Assembly (NCBI GenBank): GCA_025359205.1
Contig: JANYHD010000022.1
Location: 23,252-87,251, forward strand
DNA: 64,000 bases
Direction: 5' to 3'
From: Gammaproteobacteria bacterium
GTDB lineage: Bacteria > Pseudomonadota > Gammaproteobacteria > Steroidobacterales > Steroidobacteraceae
The notes under the pieces were generated by a model, which was not told the DNA's origin, did not search any database, and saw only the letters and a list, made by a program, of their open reading frames with translations. Both the position numbers and the translations under genes were made by a program. Of the stretch, positions 7,815 to 16,858 are shown in pieces (within the stretch, counting starts at the first letter, position 1; each line of letters opens with the position of its first letter).

Positions 7815-10045
7815 GACTGCTGAGTACATTGGCGCTGCTGGCGCTGCAGGCCGCCGCCCGGGCGGATAGTCCTGGCATCATCGAACTGCCGCGCGCACTG
7901 TTCGCGACCGGCGATGACCCGGCGCGCGCCAAGCCGGATTTCGATGACCGCAACTGGGTCGAGATCTCGACGCTGGCCAACTACGAGAAACAAGGCTTTC
8001 CAGGTTACGACGGCTACTCGTGGTACCGCTTCCATGTGCGCATTCCCTCGAGCCTCAAGACCACGGTGCATTGGCCGCGGCGGCTGCATCTCTATCTTTC
8101 GAGTATCGACGATGTCGACCAGACATTTTTGAATGGCGCCAGGATCGGCGAGATGGGCCAGTTTCCGGATGATCCGCGCGGTTACGCAACGCGCTGGAAC
8201 GGGCTGCGCGACTATTACGTGGATGTCGCCACGGGCCTGGTGCACTGGGATCAGGACAACGTCATCGCCGTGCGCGTCTACGACGGCTCGGGCGGCGGCG
8301 GCTTCTATCGCGACATGCCGACGCTGAGCCTCGCGGAGATCACCGACGGGCTGAGCATGGACCTCGGCCAGACGCCGATCGAATACGGGCCGGAGAATTT
8401 CCGTGCCCGCGTGCACTGGCTGAACAGCTTTCCGATCGCTCTCGACGGTCGCATGGACTACGAGATCTACGACGCCGCCACGGACAAGGTACTGCGCCGG
8501 GAACGCGCGCCGTTTCATATCGAAGCCAACGGCCAGGCCGACCTGCCTGTCGATGCGCCACAACGTGCCGGGGTGGAGGTGCGCTTCCATTTCACCGAGG
8601 CCAGCACGGGCGCGGTCGCCAGCGCGACCATGCATGCGCCCTACTTGCTCACGCCGCCCGAGTCCCCCAGCCCACGGATCAACGGCGCTCGCGTGCAAGG
8701 CGTGCGGCCCGGCTCGCCGGTTTACTACCGAATCGCCGCTACCGGCAAGGCGCCGCTGAATTTCGCCGCCTCAGGCTTGCCCGCAGGGCTGCGACTCGAT
8801 CGCGGCAGCGGTGTGATCAGTGGCCATACACGCAGGGAGGGCGATTATCGGGTGGCGCTCACCACCAGCAATACGCTCGGCTCGGCGCACGCGACGCTGT
8901 CAATCCGTGTCGGTCACCAGCTGGCGCTGACGCCCCCGATGGGCTGGAACAGCTGGAACGCCTACGGCCTGGCGGTCGATGCCGCCAAGGTGCGCGCCGT
9001 AGCTGAGGCGATGATCAGCACCGGCCTGGCGGCGCACGGCTGGACCTACATCAACATCGACGACGGCTGGGAGGCCAGCGAGCGTGCTGCCGACGGCGAG
9101 ATCCGCGCCAACGCGAAATTCCCGGATATGCCCGCGCTCAGCGCCTATCTGCATGAACGCGGTCTGCGCTTCGGCATCTATTCCTCGCCCGGTGCGCTTA
9201 CCTGCGGCCGTTTCCTCGGCTCGCTCGGGCACGAGCGGCGGGACGCCGATACTTATGCGGCCTGGGGCATCGACTACCTGAAATACGACATGTGCTCCTA
9301 CGAGCTGCTGCTACCGAAGGAACCGACGTTGGCGGATTACCAGGCGCCCTATCGCGTGATGGGTGCCGCGCTCGAGGCGCAGCCGCGCGATATCATCTAC
9401 AGCCTGTGCCAGTACGGAGTCGCCGAGGTCTGGAAATGGGGCGGCGAAGTCCGCGGCAATTCCTGGCGCACCACCGGCGACATCGAAGACAGCTGGAGTG
9501 TGACCCGCGAGATCATGGGCTCGCAGCACCTCTCCGCGCCGTTTGCCAGCCCCGGACACTGGAACGACCCCGACATGCTGGTGGTGGGCGAAGTCGGTTG
9601 GGGCGGCGCACTGCATCCTTCGCGCATCACGCCCGACGAGCAGTACAGCCACATCAGCTTGTGGTCGCTGCTGGCCGCACCGCTACTGCTGGGCAACGAG
9701 CTCACGCATCTCGATGCCTTCACGCGCAACCTGCTGGTGAACGACGAAGTCATCGCCATCGACCAGGACCCGCTTGGTCACGCGGCCCGCCGCGCCTGGG
9801 TCGGGGACGATTGGGAGATCTGGGTGCGTGATCTGGCGGATGGGCGCCGGGCCGTGGGTGTCTTCAACTTCGGCGATCGGTTTCGCCGCCTCAAGCTGGC
9901 CGGCCGCGTGCCGGAGCTCGCACCCGGCGTGGCGCTGCGCGATGTGTGGCGGCAGCGGAACCTGGCGCCGCTGACGACAGGTTACGAGGCCGCAGTGCCG
10001 TCGCATGGTGTGCTGCTGTTGGCGGTGGGCAAGGCGCGGCCATGA
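7805..10045 (+). CDS. Exported GH27 alpha-galactosidase with N-terminal accessory domains
   Basis: The product has 746 residues and a signal peptide ending near AARA (residues 17-20). A lectin-like beta-sandwich comparable to glycoside hydrolase accessory domains covers about 25-180. An Ig-like putative sugar-binding segment with LPAGLRLDRGSGVISG lies near 320-345. The GH27 barrel begins at LALTPPMGWNSWNAYG. YLKYDM carries the nucleophile D495, and RTTGDIEDSW carries the acid/base D559. The enzyme releases terminal alpha-galactose from raffinose, stachyose, melibiose or galactomannan ends. Its stop overlaps the GH32 start as ATGA. The start region carries a 14-bp duplication that makes a five-codon leader. 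Export to the periplasm is inferred from the signal peptide. Confidence 0.92.
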   Translation: MKARLLSTLALLALQAAARADSPGIIELPRALFATGDDPARAKPDFDDRNWVEISTLANYEKQGFPGYDGYSWYRFHVRIPSSLKTTVHWPRRLHLYLSSIDDVDQTFLNGARIGEMGQFPDDPRGYATRWNGLRDYYVDVATGLVHWDQDNVIAVRVYDGSGGGGFYRDMPTLSLAEITDGLSMDLGQTPIEYGPENFRARVHWLNSFPIALDGRMDYEIYDAATDKVLRRERAPFHIEANGQADLPVDAPQRAGVEVRFHFTEASTGAVASATMHAPYLLTPPESPSPRINGARVQGVRPGSPVYYRIAATGKAPLNFAASGLPAGLRLDRGSGVISGHTRREGDYRVALTTSNTLGSAHATLSIRVGHQLALTPPMGWNSWNAYGLAVDAAKVRAVAEAMISTGLAAHGWTYINIDDGWEASERAADGEIRANAKFPDMPALSAYLHERGLRFGIYSSPGALTCGRFLGSLGHERRDADTYAAWGIDYLKYDMCSYELLLPKEPTLADYQAPYRVMGAALEAQPRDIIYSLCQYGVAEVWKWGGEVRGNSWRTTGDIEDSWSVTREIMGSQHLSAPFASPGHWNDPDMLVVGEVGWGGALHPSRITPDEQYSHISLWSLLAAPLLLGNELTHLDAFTRNLLVNDEVIAIDQDPLGHAARRAWVGDDWEIWVRDLADGRRAVGVFNFGDRFRRLKLAGRVPELAPGVALRDVWRQRNLAPLTTGYEAAVPSHGVLLLAVGKARP

Positions 10046-11652
10046 GCCGCTGGACGCGGAGGCTATGGGGCTCTCTGACGCTGGCGAGCGCTGCCGCGGT
10101 GAGCGCTACCGCGACTGTTGGCGCTGCCGCGGCATCCGGCGCAGCGGTGGCTACGGCCGATGCGCTGTACTCGGAACAATATCGTCCGCAGTTCCACTTC
10201 ACGCCGCCACAGCAGTGGATGAATGACCCCAACGGCATGGTCTACGACCACGGGGAATTTCACCTCTTTTATCAGTACAACCCCTACAGCAATAAATGGG
10301 GGCCGATGCATTGGGGCCATGCCGTCAGCCGTGACCTGCTGCATTGGCAGCACCTCCCGATTGCGCTGTATCCCGATCGGCTGGGCGCGATCTTTTCGGG
10401 CAGCGCAGTCGTCGATCATGCGAACACGGCTGGCTTTGGCTCGCGCGCGCACCCGGCAATGGTCGCGATGTACACCTACCACGATCACCTGAGCGAGAAC
10501 CTCGGCCACACGGGCTACGAATCGCAGGGCATCGCGTTCAGCCTCGATCAAGGCCGCAACTGGAGCAAGTATTCCGGCAACCCGGTGTTGACGAATCCCG
10601 CCGTGCGCGACTTTCGCGATCCGAAATTGTTCTGGCACGCGCCAACGCAGCGCTGGATAGTGGCGCTGGCGGCAGCCGACCACGTTGCTTTCTACTCCTC
10701 GCGTGACCTCAGGCATTGGACCCACGAGAGTGACTTCGGGCAGGATCAGGGCGCGCACAGTGGCGTGTGGGAATGTCCTGACCTGATCTCAATGCAGGTT
10801 GAAGGCACGACGCAAGACCGCTACGTGCTGCTGGTCAGCATCGGCAAGGGAGGGCCGAATGGCGGCTCGGCTACGCAGTACTTCGTGGGCCATTTCGACG
10901 GACACCGATTTACCGCCGACGTTGCGCGCCCTGACCTGCCGGCATCCGTTCCCCGCTGGTTCGACTACGGCACCGACGACTACGCAGGTTCGACCTGGTC
11001 GGGCGGCGCGCGCGGCGATCAGCGGCAACTGTTCATCGGCTGGATGAGCAACTGGCAGTACGCCACCGACGTGCCTACGCAGCGCTGGCGCAGTGCCATG
11101 ACGCTGCCGCGCGAATTGCGGTTGGTCGATGACGGCCGCGGCTACGAGTTGCGCTCGCGGCCGATTGCGGAGCTGGCGGCCTTGCGCCGCACGGCTGCAG
11201 TGGTCGGTCCGCGGGTCATTGCCGCGCCGTTCGATCTTACCGGGGCGGCAAAAACCCACGGCGGCCTGCTGGAGCTGGACATCGACCTGGATACCACCGG
11301 CGCACCCAGCAGCGAACTTCAGTTCGCCAATGAGCGCGGCGAGCGCACGATATTCAGGATCAACCAGGCGGAACGACGCTTCGAACTCGACCGCAGCGCT
11401 TCGGGCGCGGTCGATTTCAGCGCGGTCTTCGCCGCCGTACAAAGTGCGCCCTGGCCTGGAACGGACCAGCGCGTGCGGTTGCACATCTACCTGGACCAGT
11501 CCTCGATCGAGGTGTTCATCAATGACGGCGACACGGTCTTCACCGCACTGGTATTCCCGGAGGCTGCGTACGACTCGGTGGTGCTGCGGGGCAGCGGCGC
11601 CTTTGGCCTGAACGGCGCGACGGTGTACGAGCTCGGGTCGGTCTGGCGCTGA
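10042..11652 (+). CDS. Exported GH32 beta-fructosidase (invertase/levanase type)
   Basis: The product has 536 residues with a twin-arginine-like or Sec N-terminus (SRWTRRLWGSLTLASAAA) followed by an Ala-rich stretch. Three GH32 signatures are intact: WMNDPNG with nucleophile D62, FRDPKLFW with transition-state stabiliser D193, and WECPDL with acid/base E244. A C-terminal beta-sandwich follows, including SSIEVFINDG. It should hydrolyse beta-fructofuranosyl ends of sucrose, raffinose or levan/inulin. Substrate choice within GH32 cannot be read from sequence alone. The start overlaps the GH27 stop as ATGA, so the two enzymes are made together. Their combination points to raffinose-family oligosaccharides. 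Confidence 0.93.
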   Translation: MSRWTRRLWGSLTLASAAAVSATATVGAAAASGAAVATADALYSEQYRPQFHFTPPQQWMNDPNGMVYDHGEFHLFYQYNPYSNKWGPMHWGHAVSRDLLHWQHLPIALYPDRLGAIFSGSAVVDHANTAGFGSRAHPAMVAMYTYHDHLSENLGHTGYESQGIAFSLDQGRNWSKYSGNPVLTNPAVRDFRDPKLFWHAPTQRWIVALAAADHVAFYSSRDLRHWTHESDFGQDQGAHSGVWECPDLISMQVEGTTQDRYVLLVSIGKGGPNGGSATQYFVGHFDGHRFTADVARPDLPASVPRWFDYGTDDYAGSTWSGGARGDQRQLFIGWMSNWQYATDVPTQRWRSAMTLPRELRLVDDGRGYELRSRPIAELAALRRTAAVVGPRVIAAPFDLTGAAKTHGGLLELDIDLDTTGAPSSELQFANERGERTIFRINQAERRFELDRSASGAVDFSAVFAAVQSAPWPGTDQRVRLHIYLDQSSIEVFINDGDTVFTALVFPEAAYDSVVLRGSGAFGLNGATVYELGSVWR

Positions 11653-11690
11653 GCCCGCCGCACCGATCAACGCTACCGTGGTTGCGCCGC

Positions 11691-12752
11691 TCAGCGCGCC
11701 GGCGGAGCAGTATTGCGCTTCGCGCGCTCCAGTGATTCCTGCAGCATGGCGATGAGCTGCTGTGCCTGCGAGGACGTCAGCGGATCGAGCACGCCACGTG
11801 CTGCCTCCGGCAGGTACTGCGCCGGGTCACTGTCGGGCTGGAAGGCATAGACATCGAATATCGCGCGCCAGGCGGCACGCTCCGCCGGCGTCAGCCCGCG
11901 GATCGTCAGCAGGCTGTGCATCAGCGTGAAGTAGGGTGACAGCAGCTGGCGGGGCGCAATGTGCCACCAGAAATTCATCATCAGGCCGAAGGCGTCGAGC
12001 GATTCGGCATGGTGCACCCAGTGGCTCGGCAGGTAGAGCGCGTCGCCGGGATTGAGCTCGGCGACCTCGGCGTGCTCCAGCGCCGTGCGGAAGCGCGGAA
12101 AGCGCTGGTAGTCCGGCTGCGCGAAGTCGACCAGGCTCACCGGGGTACCGGCAGGTGAGCGATCCAGCGGCCCGAAATACAGGTTGCGCGCCTGCTCGGG
12201 CGAGAACAGCGTGTAACGGCGCCGGCCACCGATCACGCAGATGACGTTCTGCGATTCATCGAAGTGTGCGCAGATGCGCGTGCGATTGCCGATCCAGAGC
12301 GAAGCGCGGCGCGGGATCGCACTCTCCAGCAGATCGAGCGTGTGGCTGGCCTGCAGATCCGGCAGATGCTCGGCCACGGACACCGCTCCTGCGTACAGGG
12401 CCGGCCCCTGGATACCTTCCATACCCTGCAGGAGCCGCGTCACCAGCTCGCCCAGCGGCATCGGCTGCTGCGTGAAATTGAAACCCTGCAGCTCGTCGCC
12501 GTAGAAAAACCGGCCGCGGATGTTCGGCTCGCCGTGGTACACGCCGATCGGCTGCTCCTTGCTGTAGCGGCGCACGAACTCGCCCAGCGCCTGTGGCGAC
12601 TCGCGCGCGGCCGCCACCGCCGGCCAGTGATTGACGAGCCCGCGCAAGACCGCTGGCCGACCGAGCGGAACGATTTCGGTGTTGAACAGGGTCGCGTCGA
12701 CGCGCTTCCACTCGCGCACCGGCTGCATTTCAGTCCAGATGTTTTCGCTCAT
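11691..12752 (-). CDS. Cupin-like (JmjC-type) protein
   Basis: The product has 353 residues and resembles the cupin_8/JmjC-like family. The HxD pair H163/D165 occurs in CAHFDESQNV, followed by the GGRRRYTLFSPEQ strand. A distal His candidate (H244-H248) lies in GDALYLPSHWVHHAE. These could bind Fe(II) and support 2-oxoglutarate-dependent hydroxylation, but no substrate is known. Similar proteins often accompany TonB receptors and halogenase homologues. ATG 12752 overlaps the stop of the sugar-kinase gene (ATGA), so it is the last gene of a glgA-kinase-cupin operon. It converges on the GH32 gene with a 38-bp gap. Confidence 0.8.
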   Translation of the reverse strand: MSENIWTEMQPVREWKRVDATLFNTEIVPLGRPAVLRGLVNHWPAVAAARESPQALGEFVRRYSKEQPIGVYHGEPNIRGRFFYGDELQGFNFTQQPMPLGELVTRLLQGMEGIQGPALYAGAVSVAEHLPDLQASHTLDLLESAIPRRASLWIGNRTRICAHFDESQNVICVIGGRRRYTLFSPEQARNLYFGPLDRSPAGTPVSLVDFAQPDYQRFPRFRTALEHAEVAELNPGDALYLPSHWVHHAESLDAFGLMMNFWWHIAPRQLLSPYFTLMHSLLTIRGLTPAERAAWRAIFDVYAFQPDSDPAQYLPEAARGVLDPLTSSQAQQLIAMLQESLERAKRNTAPPAR

Positions 12753-13621
12753 GCTCGAAATTGTGCTCCATCGTAGGCAGGCACCGCGCCCGGCTGCGAG
12801 GCGACAAACGCGGCGAGTCGGCCAGCGCGTGCCAGTGCAGTGGGCGCATCGCTCCCGCGCAGCAGCTCGCACACGAGCATCGCGAGAAAGGAGTCGCCTG
12901 CGCCGACCGTGTCGGCGATCTGGGTCGGCCATGCCGGTTGGCGGTACCAGCGGCCCTGCCAGCGCAGCTGCGAGCCGGCGGCGCCGAGTGTGACGCACAG
13001 CGCGGTGATGGCGAAGCGCGACGCCAGCACATCCCAGAGTGCCTCCGGCGTGCACGCGCTCCCATACCACTGCGCGAACATGCGGCACTCGTCTTCGTTG
13101 ATCTTGACCAGCGCCGCACCGCGCATCCCCGCCTCGCACAGTTCGCGGCTGATGTGCGGGGCGCGCAGATTTGGATCGAACACGCGCCAGCGCGCGGCGG
13201 CCGCCAGCTGCGTGATCGTCGCGTGGGCGCGCCCGTCGCGCTGCCCGAGCGTGCCGTACACGAAGGCGTCGCAGGTCGAGGCCGCGGCCAGCAGTTCGGG
13301 CGTGGCAGCGAGCGCATCCCAGGCTGCCGGGCTCAGGAACTCGTAACGCGCCGAGCCGGTGTCGTCGAGCACGGCGCGCGCCTCACCGGTGGCTAAGGCC
13401 GCATCGGTTTGCACGAGACAGGTGTCGATGCCGAGTTCGCGCGCGATGCCGAGCGCGCGCCGGCCGCGCTCGTCGTTGCCAATGCGGGCCGCAAGCAGGG
13501 CGTGGGCGCCGAGCCGTGCCGCGTGGCCGGCGACGTTGAAGGGCGCACCGCCGATGAACTCGCCGCGCGGCAGCACGTCCCACAGCGCCTCGCCGGCGCA
13601 CAGGATCGTGGGCGTGCTCAT
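12749..13621 (-). CDS. PfkB-family sugar kinase, probable fructokinase
   Basis: The product has 290 residues. The N-terminal GEALWDVLPRGEFIGGAPFN is the sugar-binding part typical of fructokinases, with the GG hinge. DTVGAGDSF is the PfkB signature, with the catalytic base D243 in the anion hole. It would phosphorylate fructose (or a related hexose) with ATP in the cytoplasm. This fits the periplasmic GH32 enzyme next door, which releases fructose. The start overlaps the glgA stop as ATGA, and its own stop overlaps the cupin gene start as ATGA, so all three are coupled. Ribokinase-type alternatives are less likely given the N-terminus and context. Confidence 0.85.
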   Translation of the reverse strand: MSTPTILCAGEALWDVLPRGEFIGGAPFNVAGHAARLGAHALLAARIGNDERGRRALGIARELGIDTCLVQTDAALATGEARAVLDDTGSARYEFLSPAAWDALAATPELLAAASTCDAFVYGTLGQRDGRAHATITQLAAAARWRVFDPNLRAPHISRELCEAGMRGAALVKINEDECRMFAQWYGSACTPEALWDVLASRFAITALCVTLGAAGSQLRWQGRWYRQPAWPTQIADTVGAGDSFLAMLVCELLRGSDAPTALARAGRLAAFVASQPGAVPAYDGAQFRA

Positions 13622-15072
13622 CGCGCGAGGCGTTCGTAGGCGTCGACGTACTGCTGCACCTGGCGGGTCCAGGAAAAATCCTGTGCCATGCCATTTTGCA
13701 CCAGGCGGCGCCAAGCGCCTTTCTGCTGGTAGAGATCGAGTGCGGCGTTGATGGCCCAGCTCACTGCTGCTTCGTTGTAGTCATTGAAGACGATGCCGGT
13801 GCCAACGCCGCTCGCGGCATCGAACTGCTGCACCGAGTCCGCGAGGCCGCCGGTGCGGCGCACGATCGGCACCGTGCCGTAGCGCAGGCTGTACATCTGG
13901 TTGAGGCCGCAGGGCTCATAGCGCGAGGGCATCAGGAACATGTCGCTGGCGGCCTCGATCCAATGCGCGAGTTCGTCGTTGAAGCCGCGATGGAACAGCA
14001 CGCGGTCCGGGTACTTGCGCGCGAGCCCCGTAAAAAATGCTTCGTACCGCGGCTCGCCCGAACCCAGCACCGCGAGCTCGAATTCGCGTGTCGCCAGCAA
14101 CGCGGGCAGCGCGCCAAACAGCAGGTCCACGCCCTTCTGGGCGGCGAGGCGCGTGATCACGCCGAGCAACGGCCGGCGCTCGCCGCTGCGCAACTTGTGC
14201 CGCGCCAGGAATTCTTCCTTCAGGCCGGCCTTGACGCCCAGCTGGTTGGCGCCGAAGTGGCGGGGCAGATAGGCGTCATTGCGCGGGTCCCAGTCGGCGT
14301 AGTCGACGCCGTTGAGTATGCCGACCAGCGCTCCGCTCCGTGCGCGCAGCGTGTCGTCTAGGCCCGCCCCGTATTCGGCGGTCTGGATCTCGCGCGCATA
14401 GGTCGGGCTCACCGTCGTCAGCAGATCTGCGTACAGCAAGCCGTGGCGCAGCAGGTTGATGCGGCCGGCGCGCAGGTCGTCCTGGTGGAGCAACTCAAGG
14501 CCGGCTCCGCCGAGCACCTCGGCGGCGGCGGCGGGGCCGATCACGCCCTGGTAACCGAGATTGTGAATCGTGAAGACGCTGCGCGTGGCTGTGAACAGCT
14601 GGTCCCACTTGTAGATCGACTTAAGCCACAGCGGCCCGACCGCCGTGTGCCAGTCGTTGCAGTGGAGGATATGCGGCGCAAATCCCATGCGCTGGCAGCT
14701 CTGCAACGCTGCGTGCGTGAACAGCAGGTAGCGGCGGTACTCGTCCGGGTCGGCGGTGTAGATGGCCGGACCGCCGAACATCGCCGGACAGTCGATGAGG
14801 TACACGAAGGTCTGCGTGCCGGGCACCCGCGCGGTCTGTACCGAAAACCGATAGGCGCGCGGACCGATGGTCAGCGGCACGTCCTGCAGGAATTCGACCG
14901 GATAGATTTCCAGCTCCGCGCGTTTGATCGAGGCATGGCCGGGCAGGAACAGGCGAATGTCGTGGCCAGCAGCATGCAGGTACTTCACCAGGGCGCCAGA
15001 CACGTCAGCCAGCCCGCCGGCCTTGGCGAATGGCGTCATCTCGGCCGTGAGGAAGCAGATGCGCAGCGGCAT
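13618..15072 (-). CDS. glgA: Glycogen synthase (ADP-glucose type)
   Basis: The product has 484 residues, the normal length for bacterial GlgA (GT5). FAKAGGLADVSGAL near residues 15-28 holds the ADP-glucose-binding Lys. The middle contains LHCNDWHTAVGPLW, and the C-terminal half has SRYEPCGLNQMYSLRYGT (the E-X7-E region) and RRTGGLADSV. It extends alpha-1,4-glucan chains from ADP-glucose in the cytoplasm. It is unusual that no other glycogen genes (glgB, glgC, glgX) are adjacent. Instead it heads an operon with a fructokinase-like gene and a cupin-like gene, so hexose freed by the neighbouring hydrolases may be stored as glycogen. Confidence 0.95.
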   Translation of the reverse strand: MPLRICFLTAEMTPFAKAGGLADVSGALVKYLHAAGHDIRLFLPGHASIKRAELEIYPVEFLQDVPLTIGPRAYRFSVQTARVPGTQTFVYLIDCPAMFGGPAIYTADPDEYRRYLLFTHAALQSCQRMGFAPHILHCNDWHTAVGPLWLKSIYKWDQLFTATRSVFTIHNLGYQGVIGPAAAAEVLGGAGLELLHQDDLRAGRINLLRHGLLYADLLTTVSPTYAREIQTAEYGAGLDDTLRARSGALVGILNGVDYADWDPRNDAYLPRHFGANQLGVKAGLKEEFLARHKLRSGERRPLLGVITRLAAQKGVDLLFGALPALLATREFELAVLGSGEPRYEAFFTGLARKYPDRVLFHRGFNDELAHWIEAASDMFLMPSRYEPCGLNQMYSLRYGTVPIVRRTGGLADSVQQFDAASGVGTGIVFNDYNEAAVSWAINAALDLYQQKGAWRRLVQNGMAQDFSWTRQVQQYVDAYERLAR

Positions 15073-15104
15073 GGCCGGGAGTTTACTTGACGTATGATTC
15101 GCGC

Positions 15105-15236
15105 ATGCGTCGCGTGGCCGTCTTCCTCGCCCTGATCGCCCTGCTGGCCGTATCGCTCGCCCTGGCGTGGGTGGCCACGGGTTGGCCGGACTGGTGCCGG
15201 ATGCTGGGCTGGTGCGACGGCCGGAGTCTGATGTAA
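15105..15236 (+). CDS. Possible 43-aa single-span membrane or secreted microprotein
   Basis: ATG 15105 opens 43 codons to TAA 15234-15236. The N-terminus is MRRVAVFL, followed by an Ala/Leu-rich hydrophobic helix to about residue 27. A short Trp/Cys-rich tail (WPDWCRMLGWCDG) has two Cys that could pair outside the membrane. There is no strong Shine-Dalgarno (GGGAG at 15078-15082 is too far). It lies in the 283-bp divergent gap between glgA and the M32 peptidase gene. No family is recognised. The composition is protein-like, but coding is not certain. Confidence 0.35.
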   Translation: MRRVAVFLALIALLAVSLALAWVATGWPDWCRMLGWCDGRSLM

Positions 15237-15246
15237 CTAGTTGATT

Positions 15247-15252
15247 TATAAT
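15247..15252 (+). promoter_or_regulatory. Candidate -10 element upstream of the M32 peptidase operon
   Basis: A perfect TATAAT hexamer lies in a 30-bp AT-rich island (15238-15265) in otherwise very GC-rich DNA, about 100 bp before the carboxypeptidase start. No good -35 lies 16-18 bp upstream, so it would need an activator or an UP-like element. The AT-rich patch could also serve glgA on the other strand. Confidence 0.35.
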
Positions 15253-15355
15253 AAATAAAATACCCATTCAGGTCGCCGCCAGGAGCCCCGGGCTGGTAGA
15301 ATCCGTGCCGTCCCCGAAGAACTCGAACCCGGCCTTGTCCGCGACCTGAGCAGCT

Positions 15356-16858
15356 ATGTCCGCGACTCCATACCAACAACTCGAGCAGGAATGGCGCCGC
15401 CTGCACGCCTTCCGTGGCGCGCTCTCGCTGCTGCGCTGGGACGCGGCGGTGATGATGCCGCGCGGCAGCGCCGCGGTGCGCGGCGAGCAGGTCGCCGCAC
15501 TCGAGACCGAGTACCACGCGCTGCTGACCACGCCCAAAGTCACGCGGCTGCTCGATCGCGCGCAGGCGGACCTGCGCGGCCTCGAGGTCTGGCAGGTATC
15601 AAACCTGCGCGAGATGCGCCGCCAGCGCGATCACGCGATCGCGACGCCGGTGCTGCTGATCTCGCGCCTGGCGCGCGCCACGGCGATCGCCGAGAGCCAG
15701 TGGCTGGCCGCGCGCCGCGACAACAATTTCGCGCTGTTCGCGCCGCACCTCGAAGAAGTGCTGCTGCTGGTGCGCGACAAGGCGGCGCTGCTCGGGCAGG
15801 CGCTCAATCTCCCGCCCTATGACGCGCTGGTCGACCAGTTCAGTCCCGGCGTCGGCACTGCTGACATCGACGCGATCTTCAAGGCGCTGTCGCGCCGCTT
15901 GCCGGGCATGATCAGCGAGGCGCTGGAAAAACAGCAACCGCAGGAGGTGCTGCCGATCGCCGGCCGCTTCAGCGTCGCGAAGCAGCGGAGCCTGGTAGTC
16001 GAAGTGATGAAGGCTGTCGGCTTTCCCTTCGATCAGGGGCGTCTTGACGAGAGCGAGCATCCCTTCACCGAGGGCGTCGTGGGCGACATCCGCGTCACCA
16101 CGCGTTACGACGCGGCTGATCCCTTCGCAGGGCTCCTGGGCGCGCTGCACGAGACCGGGCATGCGATGTACGACCTCGGCATGCCGACCGAGTGGCGCGA
16201 CCAGCCGGTCGGGCGCGACCGCGGCATGGCGCTCGAGGAAAGCCAGTCGCTGCTGCTCGAGATGATCATCGGACGCAGTGCGCCGTTCCTGCGCTACCTG
16301 CAGCCGCTCCTGCAGAAGCACTATGGCGCGAGCGGCCCGGAATGGGAGTTCGCGAACCTGCATCGCACGCTCACGCGCGTGCGGCGCAGCCTGATCCGCG
16401 TCGATGCCGATGAAATGAGCTACTCGCTGCACATCATGCAGCGCTACGACATCGAGAAACAGCTGCTGGCCGGCAAGCTCGCGGTGCGCGACCTGCCCGA
16501 AGCCTGGAATGCGGGGATGGAGCAGCGCTTTGCCAATCGCCCGTCCGGCGCCGCCGACGGCTGCCTACAGGACATGCATTGGGCGCTCGGTTCCTTCGGT
16601 TACTTCCCCTCGTATGCGCTCGGCCTCGCGATCGCTGCACAACTGTGGGAGGCGCTACGGGCCCAGTTGCCCGATGTCGATGCCCTGATCCAGCGCGGCG
16701 AGTTCGCGCCGGTGTTCGCCTGGCTGCGCGACAACATGCACGGTTACGGCGCGAAGCTCCCGATCAAGGAACTGATGAAGCAGGCCAGCGGCCAGGCCCT
16801 GAGCGCCAACGCACTGCTGCGCTACCTGCAGGGCAAGTACCTGGCGGAGAGCCCGTGA
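15356..16858 (+). CDS. M32 family metallocarboxypeptidase (carboxypeptidase Taq type)
   Basis: The product has 500 residues, full length for the family. The zinc motif HETGH is at H265-H269 in [14 protein letters not shown]. The start has the helical [23 protein letters not shown] segment, followed by WDAAVMMP and typical helical blocks. It removes C-terminal amino acids from peptides, and no signal peptide is visible, so it should be cytoplasmic. ATG 15356 opens a run of same-strand genes. Its stop overlaps the ttcA GTG start (GTGA). Confidence 0.93.
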   Translation: MSATPYQQLEQEWRRLHAFRGALSLLRWDAAVMMPRGSAAVRGEQVAALETEYHALLTTPKVTRLLDRAQADLRGLEVWQVSNLREMRRQRDHAIATPVLLISRLARATAIAESQWLAARRDNNFALFAPHLEEVLLLVRDKAALLGQALNLPPYDALVDQFSPGVGTADIDAIFKALSRRLPGMISEALEKQQPQEVLPIAGRFSVAKQRSLVVEVMKAVGFPFDQGRLDESEHPFTEGVVGDIRVTTRYDAADPFAGLLGALHETGHAMYDLGMPTEWRDQPVGRDRGMALEESQSLLLEMIIGRSAPFLRYLQPLLQKHYGASGPEWEFANLHRTLTRVRRSLIRVDADEMSYSLHIMQRYDIEKQLLAGKLAVRDLPEAWNAGMEQRFANRPSGAADGCLQDMHWALGSFGYFPSYALGLAIAAQLWEALRAQLPDVDALIQRGEFAPVFAWLRDNMHGYGAKLPIKELMKQASGQALSANALLRYLQGKYLAESP

